Shown here: one piece after another, positions 26,780 to 35,284 of the stretch
Position numbering within the stretch: the first letter of the stretch is position 1
How the letters are laid out: each line of letters begins with the position of its first letter
Source: Planctomycetota bacterium
Lineage (GTDB): Bacteria > Planctomycetota > Phycisphaerae > Sedimentisphaerales > Anaerobacaceae
Assembly (NCBI GenBank): GCA_030605475.1
Contig: JAUWIG010000048.1
Span: 1-64,000 of the forward strand
Direction of reading: 5' to 3'
DNA: 64,000 nt
Program-made: the position numbers and the translations under genes
The notes under the pieces: model-generated
The model's database searches: none
What the model was told of the DNA's origin: nothing
What the model saw: only the letters and a program-made list of their open reading frames with translations

Positions 26780-28957
26780 ATGGTGTTAAAATCCGATGCG
26801 GTTTGGGCAATAGATATAGGCAATAATTCTTTAAAAGCACTGCACTTGAGCGTTGCCAGCGGCGTTGTTGAAGTAATCGGTTTCGACAATATCCAGCACG
26901 GCAAAGTTCTTACCGGAAGCGGGATAAAGGCCTCTGAAAGGGACGAGCTGATTGCCTTAAGTCTGCGTCAGTTTGTAAGGAATAATAATCTTGGCAGAGA
27001 TGATGTAGTTGTTTCTGTTCCGAGCCAGAACAGTTTTGCGCGTTTTGTGAACCTTCCGCCAGTTGAGCCGAAGCGCATTCCCGAAATAGTCAGGTTCGAG
27101 GCAGCTCAGCAGATTCCTTTTGATATTGATGATGTGCAGTGGGACTGGCAGTTGATGACGGAGGTCGGCGGGCCTGAAAGCAAGGTTGGCATTTTTGCGA
27201 TTAAGAATGAAGTAGTCACCTCGGTATTAGAGCACTTTAGCAGAGAAAATGTGACGGTTGGCTATGTTCAGATGGCGCCGATGGCTCTGTATAATTACGT
27301 GGTGTACGACCGTCCTGATTTGGTTAAGTCCGACGACCAAGCCACCGTTGTTCTTAACATAGGAGCGGAAAATACCGATTTGGTTGTCTGTACAAAGTCG
27401 ACAGTTTGGCAGAGAAATGTCCCGATGGGCGGTAATGCTTTTACCAGAGCGATAGCAGATACATTTAAGCTCAATTTTGAGAAGGCGGAGAAACTGAAAC
27501 GTACCGCTCCGATGAGCAAATATGCCCGGCAGATACTGCAGGCGATGAGGCCGGTTTTTACAGATTTAGCTTCCGAAGTTCAGAGGTCACTTGGCTATTA
27601 CAAGAGTTCCAATCCCAATACTAAACTAATCAAGGTTATTTCCCTGGGCGGGGGGACGAAGATGCGCGGCCTGCTTAAGTATCTGCAGCAGACACTTCAG
27701 ATGCCTATTGAGATGCCGGATTCGTTTAAGAAGCTTACGATAGGTTCATCTGTCTCTGCAGCGAAGTTCCACGAGAGTGTCTGCGATTTTGGTATTGTTT
27801 ATGGTCTTGGTTTGCAGGGTTTGGGCCTGGCCAAGATAGGGAGTAACCTGTTACCGCGTAGTATTGCCCGGTCAATGGCCTGGGCAGGTAAAGCCAAGCA
27901 CTTTACTGCTGCGGCGTGTGTACTGCTTCTGGTTTTAGTATTGTCCTTTGGGAGAACGATTTTCGACAAGGCCAATTACAGCGATAAAGCAGACGTGCGT
28001 CAGAAAGTCAGCAGTATTGTTAAGACAGCCGGCCGGGCCCGTGACAAGCTCAAAGCCCAAGAAAGTAAAGGTGTAGGTTTCGAAGCGACAATACAAAAGG
28101 CATTTGAACCTTTTAATTATCGTAATGTGGTTCCACTATTGCATCAAACCATAATATCAGCCTTGCCAAACGAAAAAAACAATCCCGAGCAAGAAGGTCT
28201 TTATAAGGCTTTTGACGAGGCGCGAGTAGAAGATGTTTTGGGGGTTTCCCGTGAGGAACGAAAGCAGATATTTGTAACGAGTATGTCAGTTTGCTTTACA
28301 AATGATGTTGCGACTGCGAGGTTTGGTAGTCCGGGCAGGGGTAAAAGGAGGAGAGGCAGCGATTATGAGGACGATTATGATGACGATTATGGAGGGGGAG
28401 CTAAGTATAGAGTGGTGGGGTATTCAAGAGTCGGAACAGGTGCCGCTGCGGGAGCGGAGATGTGGGAAGGGGCTGGATTTGTAGTAACTATAGCTGGGTA
28501 CAGTCCCTATAAAAACATAGGTGAATTGATGGACCCTGCCGGAGTGGAAGACGACCAGAGTAGATGGGGGGTTATTACCCGTCTGATGCATCTTGATGAT
28601 ATTACTGATGGGAACAGCCCATTTAAGCTGTACAAGAAGACCGAGGTCGAGCATTTTAAGTTGGAAACAGGTGAAGTGGATTGGGATGCTGAGATGCCTG
28701 CAGGGATAGGGCTTGAGGATGTCAGATTTGAAAAAGCAAGGGTAGAAAAGGCAAGGCATAGGGGCAGTGGTGAGCGGGTTTTGATTGACCCTATGACAAA
28801 AGAGATTATCAGTAAGGTTGTTGAGTTTGACGAGTACGGAAGAGAGAAGATAGACAAGTCTGGCAACATTGTCCATAAAGTCAACGACCATTGGTTCATA
28901 TTAAATGTTAAATTTCTCTGGAAAGAAGCACCGGAGGAGATTGAAAGTAGTGTATAG
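26780..28957 (+). CDS. PilM-PilN fusion-type pilus/secretion assembly protein
   Basis: A 725-residue protein. Residues 1-350 are PilM-like (FtsA/actin fold): AIDIGNNSLKAL (10-21), RFEAAQQIPF and the late ISLGGGTKMRGL. Directly after comes SNLLP (355-359), resembling the INLLP motif by which PilN binds PilM, then one membrane helix (about 374-390) and a periplasmic part with LLHQTIISALP, as in PilN. PilM and PilN would thus be covalently joined across the inner membrane. An Asp/Tyr-rich linker (528-537) precedes a C-terminal domain of unknown type. It is first of three plus-strand genes, divergent from mtaB. A separate PilM and PilN lie at 39-41 kb, so this is a second, diverged alignment complex. 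Confidence 0.75.
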   Translation: MVLKSDAVWAIDIGNNSLKALHLSVASGVVEVIGFDNIQHGKVLTGSGIKASERDELIALSLRQFVRNNNLGRDDVVVSVPSQNSFARFVNLPPVEPKRIPEIVRFEAAQQIPFDIDDVQWDWQLMTEVGGPESKVGIFAIKNEVVTSVLEHFSRENVTVGYVQMAPMALYNYVVYDRPDLVKSDDQATVVLNIGAENTDLVVCTKSTVWQRNVPMGGNAFTRAIADTFKLNFEKAEKLKRTAPMSKYARQILQAMRPVFTDLASEVQRSLGYYKSSNPNTKLIKVISLGGGTKMRGLLKYLQQTLQMPIEMPDSFKKLTIGSSVSAAKFHESVCDFGIVYGLGLQGLGLAKIGSNLLPRSIARSMAWAGKAKHFTAAACVLLLVLVLSFGRTIFDKANYSDKADVRQKVSSIVKTAGRARDKLKAQESKGVGFEATIQKAFEPFNYRNVVPLLHQTIISALPNEKNNPEQEGLYKAFDEARVEDVLGVSREERKQIFVTSMSVCFTNDVATARFGSPGRGKRRRGSDYEDDYDDDYGGGAKYRVVGYSRVGTGAAAGAEMWEGAGFVVTIAGYSPYKNIGELMDPAGVEDDQSRWGVITRLMHLDDITDGNSPFKLYKKTEVEHFKLETGEVDWDAEMPAGIGLEDVRFEKARVEKARHRGSGERVLIDPMTKEIISKVVEFDEYGREKIDKSGNIVHKVNDHWFILNVKFLWKEAPEEIESSV

Positions 28958-28996
28958 GCGCTTAGCGTATTTGCTGTCATCTATCGACTAAGCGCC
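28954..28996. repeat. Heptad tract after the PilM-PilN fusion gene
   Basis: ATAGGCG, CTTAGCG, TATTTGC, TGTCATC, TATCGAC, TAAGCGC in 7-bp register start inside the stop codon. The word order parallels the tract at 756-793. Confidence 0.75.
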
Positions 28997-29134
28997 GGTG
29001 GAGTAGGTTGGTGAACTAAAAAGGTGATTAGATTCAGGCTGCTAAGGCGCAAATTAAGAAGGTAGAAGTAAAAAGGCAAGAGGAAAAACTTTTTACCTTG
29101 CGTTGGTGTCCTGGGGACGAAAAAAGGATTCATA

Positions 29135-30367
29135 ATGGATATCCCAAAATTTGGTGATTTTATACGAAAACTAAGTGTTATTAGGAATTATTCGTCACTG
29201 CTGGTGCCGGTTGTTGTAGGGCTGGTTTGTGTACTTGTTTTTGTTGTTACACTATTGATGGGCAGTAAGTTTAAGGAGGAAATAGCCAAGGAAAGTGTCC
29301 CGATAGGCAAGAAAGTTAAATCGCTGAGCAAAAGTGTCGTTTCCAGAGACCAATGGAGCGAAGAGGAAAAGTATCAGCGGGCTTATGAGGAAGATGCCAA
29401 TCAAATAGCACTTTTAGCCGAGCAAAGCACTCAAAGGCAGTTATTAAGCTATAAGATATTTCCTGAGCCGAAAGATACCTCTACGTTGATTTTCGAGGGA
29501 TTCGGCTGGCAGTTTCGAGACAAAGTAGAGAGTCTAATTGACCGTGTAAATGCGCGTGATTGTCCTACAGATGCCGAGTTGCAGAGAAGTTTGCAAAGCT
29601 CCGGTTCATTAGGCCCCCGTCTTGGCGGGCGAAGATTATCGAGGAGTTTGGGCGAGCTTGGTGCTACGATAAGGGACGTTCTTTGCCGAGCGAAAGCAGA
29701 GTCTGCTTCTGTTTATGCTAATCCAGTTGGTTTGAGTGGGTACGAGTTCTGGAGAGAATACAAATATGCCACCTCCGGCAGTTGGGACGAGGCGGTTAAG
29801 GACTGCTGGTATTGGCAATTGGCTTATTGGGTCATCGAAGATGTCATCGATACGATAGGCGCTTTGAATTCCGGGTCGAATAGCGTTTTCACATCGCCGG
29901 TCAAACGGCTTATGAGCGTAGATTTCATTATGGGCGGCAGGGGGGTGAGGTCTGGAGGAAGAACAACTGGTAGTCCAAGTTATGTTTTTTCAATTGAAGA
30001 AGGTCTTACAATGCCCTGGACGGGTAGGGTTTGCAATGATGGCATTGATGTTGTGCATTTCAATGTTGTTGTTGTGGTTAGTGCAGAGTCGGTTTTGCCG
30101 TTTATGCAGCAACTTTGCAGTGCCAAGCGACATAAATTCAAAGGGTATTTCGGCGATGAGCAGGAGCAGACCTTTAAGCATAATCAGATAACGATTTTAG
30201 AAAGTAATATTGGGTCAGTTGACCGGGCAGATGAAACTCATGAGCTCTACCGCTACGGCGAAGATGCTGTGGTAGAATTGGATTTAATTTGCGAATATAT
30301 CTTTAACAAAAACGGCTATGATGCAATTAAGCCTGAATCAATTAAAAGACTCGCGAGTGGTGGATAG
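29135..30367 (+). CDS. Single-pass membrane protein, PilO-position, function unknown
   Basis: 410 residues. One membrane helix lies at about 21-43 after a short cytoplasmic N-terminus, followed by a helical charged stretch (45-100) and a mixed periplasmic region. No family motif was recognised. Topology and position behind a PilM-PilN fusion suggest a PilO-like role in an inner-membrane alignment complex, but the protein is much longer than PilO (about 200). A good ribosome-binding site (AAAGGA) lies upstream of ATG 29135. The 177-bp spacer before it holds a small GTAAAAAG/CTTTTTAC hairpin. Confidence 0.55.
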   Translation: MDIPKFGDFIRKLSVIRNYSSLLVPVVVGLVCVLVFVVTLLMGSKFKEEIAKESVPIGKKVKSLSKSVVSRDQWSEEEKYQRAYEEDANQIALLAEQSTQRQLLSYKIFPEPKDTSTLIFEGFGWQFRDKVESLIDRVNARDCPTDAELQRSLQSSGSLGPRLGGRRLSRSLGELGATIRDVLCRAKAESASVYANPVGLSGYEFWREYKYATSGSWDEAVKDCWYWQLAYWVIEDVIDTIGALNSGSNSVFTSPVKRLMSVDFIMGGRGVRSGGRTTGSPSYVFSIEEGLTMPWTGRVCNDGIDVVHFNVVVVVSAESVLPFMQQLCSAKRHKFKGYFGDEQEQTFKHNQITILESNIGSVDRADETHELYRYGEDAVVELDLICEYIFNKNGYDAIKPESIKRLASGG

Positions 30368-30421
30368 TGAGTCGGGCCACGAACCACGAGATGCGAGATA
30401 CGTAATGTGAGATACGAGATA
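30366..30421. repeat. Heptad tract, CGAGATA word family
   Basis: Eight units from AGTGAGT and CGGGCCA to CGAGATG, CGAGATA, CGTAATG, TGAGATA, CGAGATA in strict register fill the whole spacer and end in the A of the next start codon. The final GAGATA-like purines are all that could serve as a ribosome-binding site. Confidence 0.85.
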
Positions 30422-32349
30422 TGGGTAGAAAAGGCGGTAATTTTTTCGAAGAACATGTTGAAAAGATGGTCTTTGCCATTGTTGGGGTTGTCTGTATATG
30501 GCTTTTGATTACCCGTGTTCTTTTCAGTCCCAGCTGCGTCGAATACGAGGGTAAGAAGTTTAGTTCTGGTAATATTGATAATTACATAAGCGAGCAGGCA
30601 GAGCTTTTGGAGGACAAGCTGGACCACAAGCCCGAGCTGTCGCAGACATATAGGCGGAGATTAAGCGAATTTATTGCTCTGGTGGACTCAGCCATACGTG
30701 AGATTGATGTTGGCCTCAGTCTGCCGCAACCTAATAGAGTAATGGAAGTAAATGTTAGAAGGGCATATCATATTCCGCAGATTAGTGAGGTCAACGAGGT
30801 ATCAGTTGAGCATATCAGGGCAGTTGCTTATGTTCCTACCGAAAAGATTACCGAAGAGAATATTTATGATAGAGCTGAGCATGAGCCGAACGACCTTGAT
30901 TTTGTGACTGTGGAAGCGAAGTTTGGTGTTGTTGGATTGTATGTGGATTTTTATGAAAGTTTTGCCGGTGATAATGTTCCTGACCAATGGCGTGACCCGT
31001 GCCTTGCTGACCCGATTTTTGCGGCAGTGCAGTTGCAAAGACGAGAGCTGCTCTCTGAGCCCAACGGTAGTTGGAGTGATTGGCAAATCGTGCCTCGAAC
31101 CAGGATTGACCATCGCAAAGGAATGTTTGAGGTTATAGAAGATGTTGAAGAGCTGCCGGTGGGTGGAATAAAAGTGCGTCTGATTCAATTTGATGATGTG
31201 CAGGTGAGAATGGACCTGCTGCAGCCGCAGGCTTATAAGATTGCGTCTGCAGAGGAGGAGTGGTTTCCTCCGTCATTGCATAAGAGATTTGTAAAGATGC
31301 AGAGCGATTTAGAAGCGCAAGAGAAGCGTAAAGCCAGAGCGGCAAAAAGGGAGGAGCGTGAAAAAGGTCAGTCAGGGCGGCGCAGCAAGATATCACAAAC
31401 AAGAGTACGTTCGACAGCGGTAGGTGATGAGTATGGTGATATGGATGAATATTCTGATGCTGAAGTGTCTTCAAGGAAAACTTCTGCAAGAAGAGCCCGT
31501 ATGGAGCGTTTGAGTGAGCGATTGAGTGAGCGCTTGAGCGAGAAAGAACGTCTGGAAAAAAGCAGAGAGAGAGGGACTTTAAAGATAGAAACGATAGGTG
31601 ATATTTATGATGAATTAGGTGGGATTTTGATTACCGAGCAAAGTGACCTTGGCAAGATGCGTGAGCCGTTGGTGTTTTGGGCGCATGATGACACTGTTGA
31701 GCTGGGGAGGAGCTACCAATACAGAATTCGGTTTGGTGTTTTTAATCCGGTAGCCGGGACGAATCAGTTCAGCGAGCAAGACAAACACTTCAAGAGCAAA
31801 GCCATTTTATGGAGCGAGTTTTCCGGCATAACGGAGACAGTAGAGATTCCGAAGAGGTTGTACTTTTTCCCGCGTGCTATACAAGAGCTTGCCAGGACTG
31901 TGACGGTGACAGTCTGCCGGTATGCGTTGGGTTATTGGCATAGTAAGGACTTTACGGTCAAGCAGGGAGAGGTTATAGGCAAGGTTGTTGAGTCCGAGGT
32001 TACAGAGGATGAAGTGAAGAAGAATATTACAGTGCCGGAGACAATTAATTATGCTACTAGAGTAGTTTTGGTGGATGTTATACCTATTAATGATTGGTGG
32101 GGCAGGAGGAGTCTGCGCCCCAGACATTATTTTGATATGCTTTACAGCTTTGATGGGACGCACATAGAGCGCATACCTATTAAAACGAGGTATTGGGCTG
32201 AAGAATTGCAGGCCAAGTTTAATGAAATCAAGAAATCCGAAAAAGAGCCGAAAGAACCTTTGCGAGTGTGGGGCAGTAGACGTCGTGGATACAGGCGGGC
32301 TGTTCCTGGGCTGGAATATGAGGACCTCGATGAGTCAGGTGAATGGTAA
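30421..32349 (+). CDS. Single-pass membrane protein with basic coiled-coil segment, function unknown
   Basis: 642 residues. One membrane helix lies at about 16-34, then a long extracytoplasmic part. Residues about 290-400 are highly charged and include LSERLSERLSEKERL, a coiled-coil-like stretch rich in Arg, Glu and Ser. The end is Arg/Tyr/Asp-rich. No known domain was recognised. As third gene of the plus-strand trio with the PilM-PilN fusion, it may be the PilP-like or outer partner of that complex. This is inference from position only. It is convergent with the beta-mannosidase gene, which ends 42 bp away. Confidence 0.5.
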   Translation: MGRKGGNFFEEHVEKMVFAIVGVVCIWLLITRVLFSPSCVEYEGKKFSSGNIDNYISEQAELLEDKLDHKPELSQTYRRRLSEFIALVDSAIREIDVGLSLPQPNRVMEVNVRRAYHIPQISEVNEVSVEHIRAVAYVPTEKITEENIYDRAEHEPNDLDFVTVEAKFGVVGLYVDFYESFAGDNVPDQWRDPCLADPIFAAVQLQRRELLSEPNGSWSDWQIVPRTRIDHRKGMFEVIEDVEELPVGGIKVRLIQFDDVQVRMDLLQPQAYKIASAEEEWFPPSLHKRFVKMQSDLEAQEKRKARAAKREEREKGQSGRRSKISQTRVRSTAVGDEYGDMDEYSDAEVSSRKTSARRARMERLSERLSERLSEKERLEKSRERGTLKIETIGDIYDELGGILITEQSDLGKMREPLVFWAHDDTVELGRSYQYRIRFGVFNPVAGTNQFSEQDKHFKSKAILWSEFSGITETVEIPKRLYFFPRAIQELARTVTVTVCRYALGYWHSKDFTVKQGEVIGKVVESEVTEDEVKKNITVPETINYATRVVLVDVIPINDWWGRRSLRPRHYFDMLYSFDGTHIERIPIKTRYWAEELQAKFNEIKKSEKEPKEPLRVWGSRRRGYRRAVPGLEYEDLDESGEW

Positions 32350-32391
32350 ATATCAGGGATAACTTTGTGGGTTTTTGAGGATATGTATTAA

Positions 32392-34965
32392 TTAGTCTGA
32401 GATACCGATATCCACCTGCGGGGGCATAAGCTTAAGTGAGCGTAGCTGAAGTGCTGATTCGAGTGAGGCAAGCTGCTGCTCACAATCGATAGTTATCTCA
32501 AACTCGTCCGGAGGTATCAAATCTATAAAATTGTCACTAAATTGCGCGGACGTCCCGGCATGCCGGCACTGTATTTGTACATCTTTTGCAACTGTGTTTG
32601 ACTTGAGGTTGAGTTTCCAGAGCTTGTCGGTTATTTGGGATAGGCGTTTGGTAATTTCTACTTCAGGCCAATCGATATATTTGTCGGGCAGGTAAAAGAA
32701 TAGATTTTCTGAGATTTTTTTGCCGTTTTTTTCCATCAGCAGATGTAAGGCTGATTTGTCCGGATTGGTTGGAAAAACAATCGCTTTTGGAAGTTTAAGC
32801 GGGGCAGAAGTAGTAAACGGGGCAATCGCAATTGGAGACGCAACCTGGTCAAGTGGAGACCCAAATAAATCAATCAGTCGGCAATTTAGCGTAGCAGTTA
32901 TTGGCTGATTGCTGTCGTTTACTACAATAACACTAATCGATTGCAGTTTCGAAGACAAGCCGGCTTGTGCTTTGTCCAATTCGGGTACAGCTGCAATCAA
33001 CAGCTTTGAAAAAAACCGTTTTGCGTAATAGTAGAGCGCTTTCGGCCTTTTTCTATAGTCTATTGCCGACCAGCTTATTGCCGGACAGCAGTCGTTGAAC
33101 TGCCAGAATAATACGCCGTTGTTTTTAGAATTGTGTGCCCTTAGGTGTTCGACATATGCCTTGACGGCACGAGCCTGCGTGATTTGTGACAAATACGCGA
33201 ACTGCTCAAGATTTTCAGCGGCGCCGAATAAATCGCCCACATAACGATATAAGCGACTGTTGCCGTCTAATTGATAGTTGTGTTTTTCGATTAGGAAGCT
33301 TCCGATGCGTAGTTGGTCAGGAGGACAAAGATTTTTGATGGTTTCCATACGTGGCAGTGATTGTAGGCCGAATTCTGTAACAAATGTGGGGATATTTTGA
33401 GGCGGGCAGAGATATTGTCGAATCGGCTGATGGCCTGACCAAACGTCCCATTGGTGTGTTGTTAGGGGTTGGTTGATTTTGAGTTTGTCTCTTTGGCCAA
33501 GCGGTGTTGTTGGGATGTAATCGGTGTCGGGGTCCAGGTCGGCAACGAGTCTCGGCAGTAGTTGATGGTAGATTGCTTTGCCATAAAATTTTCTGCCCTT
33601 GCCGAGTTTTCCGGTGCTGTGCATCCAGTCGATTTCGTTGTTGCCGCACCACAAAGCTAAGCATGGGTGATTGCGGAGCTGCTTTATAATGGCGGTTGCT
33701 TCGTTTTTTACTTCGGTCAGGAACCATTGTCGGTCCGGGTAGTATGCGCAGGCGAACATAAAATCCTGCCAGACCATTATTCCGAGCTGGTCGCAGAGCT
33801 CATAAAATTCGCCTGCTTCGTAGTAGCCGCCGCCCCATATACGAAGCATATTTATATTGGATTCGGCTGCGGCGAGCAGGAGTTTGTGATAATCGCCACT
33901 GGTGACCGAACCTGCAAATATAGAGGCCGGTACCCAGTTTGCACCCTTGGCGAAAATGGGTTGGCCGTTTACTTCAAACTGGAATTTTTCGCCGTCCCTT
34001 CGCTTTGCTCGAGGGTATGGTTCGTCCGAAGAGCGATTGAGCTTTACGGTTCTTATCCCGAATCTTTTTTGTGCCTGGTCTATGATTTCATCACCGCTTA
34101 GCAGTTTAAGGCCGAGTAGGTAGAGATGCTGCCGACCATATCCGGCCGGCCACCAAAGGAACGGTCTTTCAATACGAATTACCGTTGATTGAGAGCATTC
34201 ACCGGGGCTGAAAGTCAGGTTGTGCTCAATCGTTTTGTCGAGACAGGACAAGGTTAGCTTGCAAAGGAACTCTTTTCTTGTCACTGTGTCCAGCTTTATG
34301 GCGACTTTAATGTCGGCGTAGTGCTGATTGCAGCCTATTGTTCGGATATGCAGGTCGGCGAGTCTGGCTTTTTTAGTGCCTTCGAGGCGGACCGGTCGCC
34401 AGATTCCGCAGCCGGGCAGAGCAGGACAGAAGTCCCAACCAAATTGGTACTGGGCTTTTCTTATGTAAACGCGATACGGATTTCTAAAATCCGATTCACT
34501 AAACGAGGTGTATCGGTTCATTAGCTTTCCGGCGTATTGGATTGCGGGCTCGAATTTGACCAGCAGCGAATTGTTTCGCGGCTTCAAGAATGGTGTTACA
34601 TCAAACCGAAAAGGGGTGAACATATTATTTGTTCTGCCGATGAGTTTATTGTTGAGCCAGATGCTGGCAATTGTGTCCAGGCCGTCGAAAACCAGGTCAA
34701 CGCGGTCGCAGTTGAGCAGTTCTGTGGGGGCGTCGAAAATTTTTCTGTATATCCAGGGTCTTTCGCTGACCCAGGAGAAATTTTCCGGGTGGGCGTTAAT
34801 GTCAGCCTGTTTTATTTGACCGGCTGCGATTAGGCTATTAAAGATTGAGCAGGGGACGCTGGTTGTCTGCCAGTGAGCAGAATCGATGTCGCGCATTCGC
34901 CGGGCCGAAAGCGGATAGTCCTTAAATTCCCATTTTCCTGTCAGTTCCAGAGATATTTTGGGCAT
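32392..34965 (-). CDS. Beta-mannosidase (glycoside hydrolase family 2)
   Basis: An 857-residue GH2 enzyme predicted to release beta-mannose from the non-reducing end of manno-oligosaccharides. The N-terminal sugar-binding domain has the typical VDLVFDGLDTIASIWLN segment, then an immunoglobulin-like domain and a TIM barrel. Acid/base Glu444 (ALWCGNNEIDW) and nucleophile Glu531 (TFVTEFGLQS) are both present. The QFGWDFCPALPGCGIW block is a beta-mannosidase hallmark. There is no signal peptide, so it acts in the cytoplasm on imported sugars. It lies downstream of the pilus operon on the same strand, separated by a 319-bp gap with a repeat element, so it is probably a separate unit. Confidence 0.92.
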   Translation of the reverse strand: MPKISLELTGKWEFKDYPLSARRMRDIDSAHWQTTSVPCSIFNSLIAAGQIKQADINAHPENFSWVSERPWIYRKIFDAPTELLNCDRVDLVFDGLDTIASIWLNNKLIGRTNNMFTPFRFDVTPFLKPRNNSLLVKFEPAIQYAGKLMNRYTSFSESDFRNPYRVYIRKAQYQFGWDFCPALPGCGIWRPVRLEGTKKARLADLHIRTIGCNQHYADIKVAIKLDTVTRKEFLCKLTLSCLDKTIEHNLTFSPGECSQSTVIRIERPFLWWPAGYGRQHLYLLGLKLLSGDEIIDQAQKRFGIRTVKLNRSSDEPYPRAKRRDGEKFQFEVNGQPIFAKGANWVPASIFAGSVTSGDYHKLLLAAAESNINMLRIWGGGYYEAGEFYELCDQLGIMVWQDFMFACAYYPDRQWFLTEVKNEATAIIKQLRNHPCLALWCGNNEIDWMHSTGKLGKGRKFYGKAIYHQLLPRLVADLDPDTDYIPTTPLGQRDKLKINQPLTTHQWDVWSGHQPIRQYLCPPQNIPTFVTEFGLQSLPRMETIKNLCPPDQLRIGSFLIEKHNYQLDGNSRLYRYVGDLFGAAENLEQFAYLSQITQARAVKAYVEHLRAHNSKNNGVLFWQFNDCCPAISWSAIDYRKRPKALYYYAKRFFSKLLIAAVPELDKAQAGLSSKLQSISVIVVNDSNQPITATLNCRLIDLFGSPLDQVASPIAIAPFTTSAPLKLPKAIVFPTNPDKSALHLLMEKNGKKISENLFFYLPDKYIDWPEVEITKRLSQITDKLWKLNLKSNTVAKDVQIQCRHAGTSAQFSDNFIDLIPPDEFEITIDCEQQLASLESALQLRSLKLMPPQVDIGISD

Positions 34966-35284
34966 CGAAAGTTACTCCGTCTTAGAGTCTCTAACAAAAT
35001 GACCCGCTTGTCATTCTGAGTGGAACGAAGTGGAGCGAGGAATCTCACCCGTTGTGAAAATAAGAGATTCTTCACTTCGTTCAGAATGATAAATGAAATA
35101 TCCAATTCATTTTGTTAGAAGTTCTTAGTCAAATAAGTATCGCTAATTATATGTCGGGCGGAGTGGCTTACAACAAAATTTATTTTTGTTCGTTGGTTTT
35201 AAGCGTGTATTTCTCTGGATTAAACTTTACCGTTAACGAGCGATTATTAAGCATTTGTTATCCGGCACCTAATAACAGCAACGG
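34966..35284. other. 319-bp gap between secretin and beta-mannosidase
   Basis: It is mostly occupied by the inverted-repeat element at 34979-35130. The remaining 150 bp show no gene, only a small AATAAC/GTTATT hairpin over the secretin stop codon. Confidence 0.55.
34979..35130. repeat. MITE-like nested inverted-repeat element, about 150 bp
   Basis: Outer arms TCTAACAAAATGA (34990-35002) and TCATTTTGTTAGA (35107-35119) are exact complements and extend imperfectly outward. Inside lies a second pair: TCATTCTGAG...GAACGAAGTG...GAATCTC against GAGATTC...CACTTCGTTCAGAATGA. The inner ATTCTGAG-GAACGAAGTG-GAATCTC palindrome is a type I know to be widespread in unrelated bacterial genomes. No transposase or clear target duplication. 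Confidence 0.75.
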
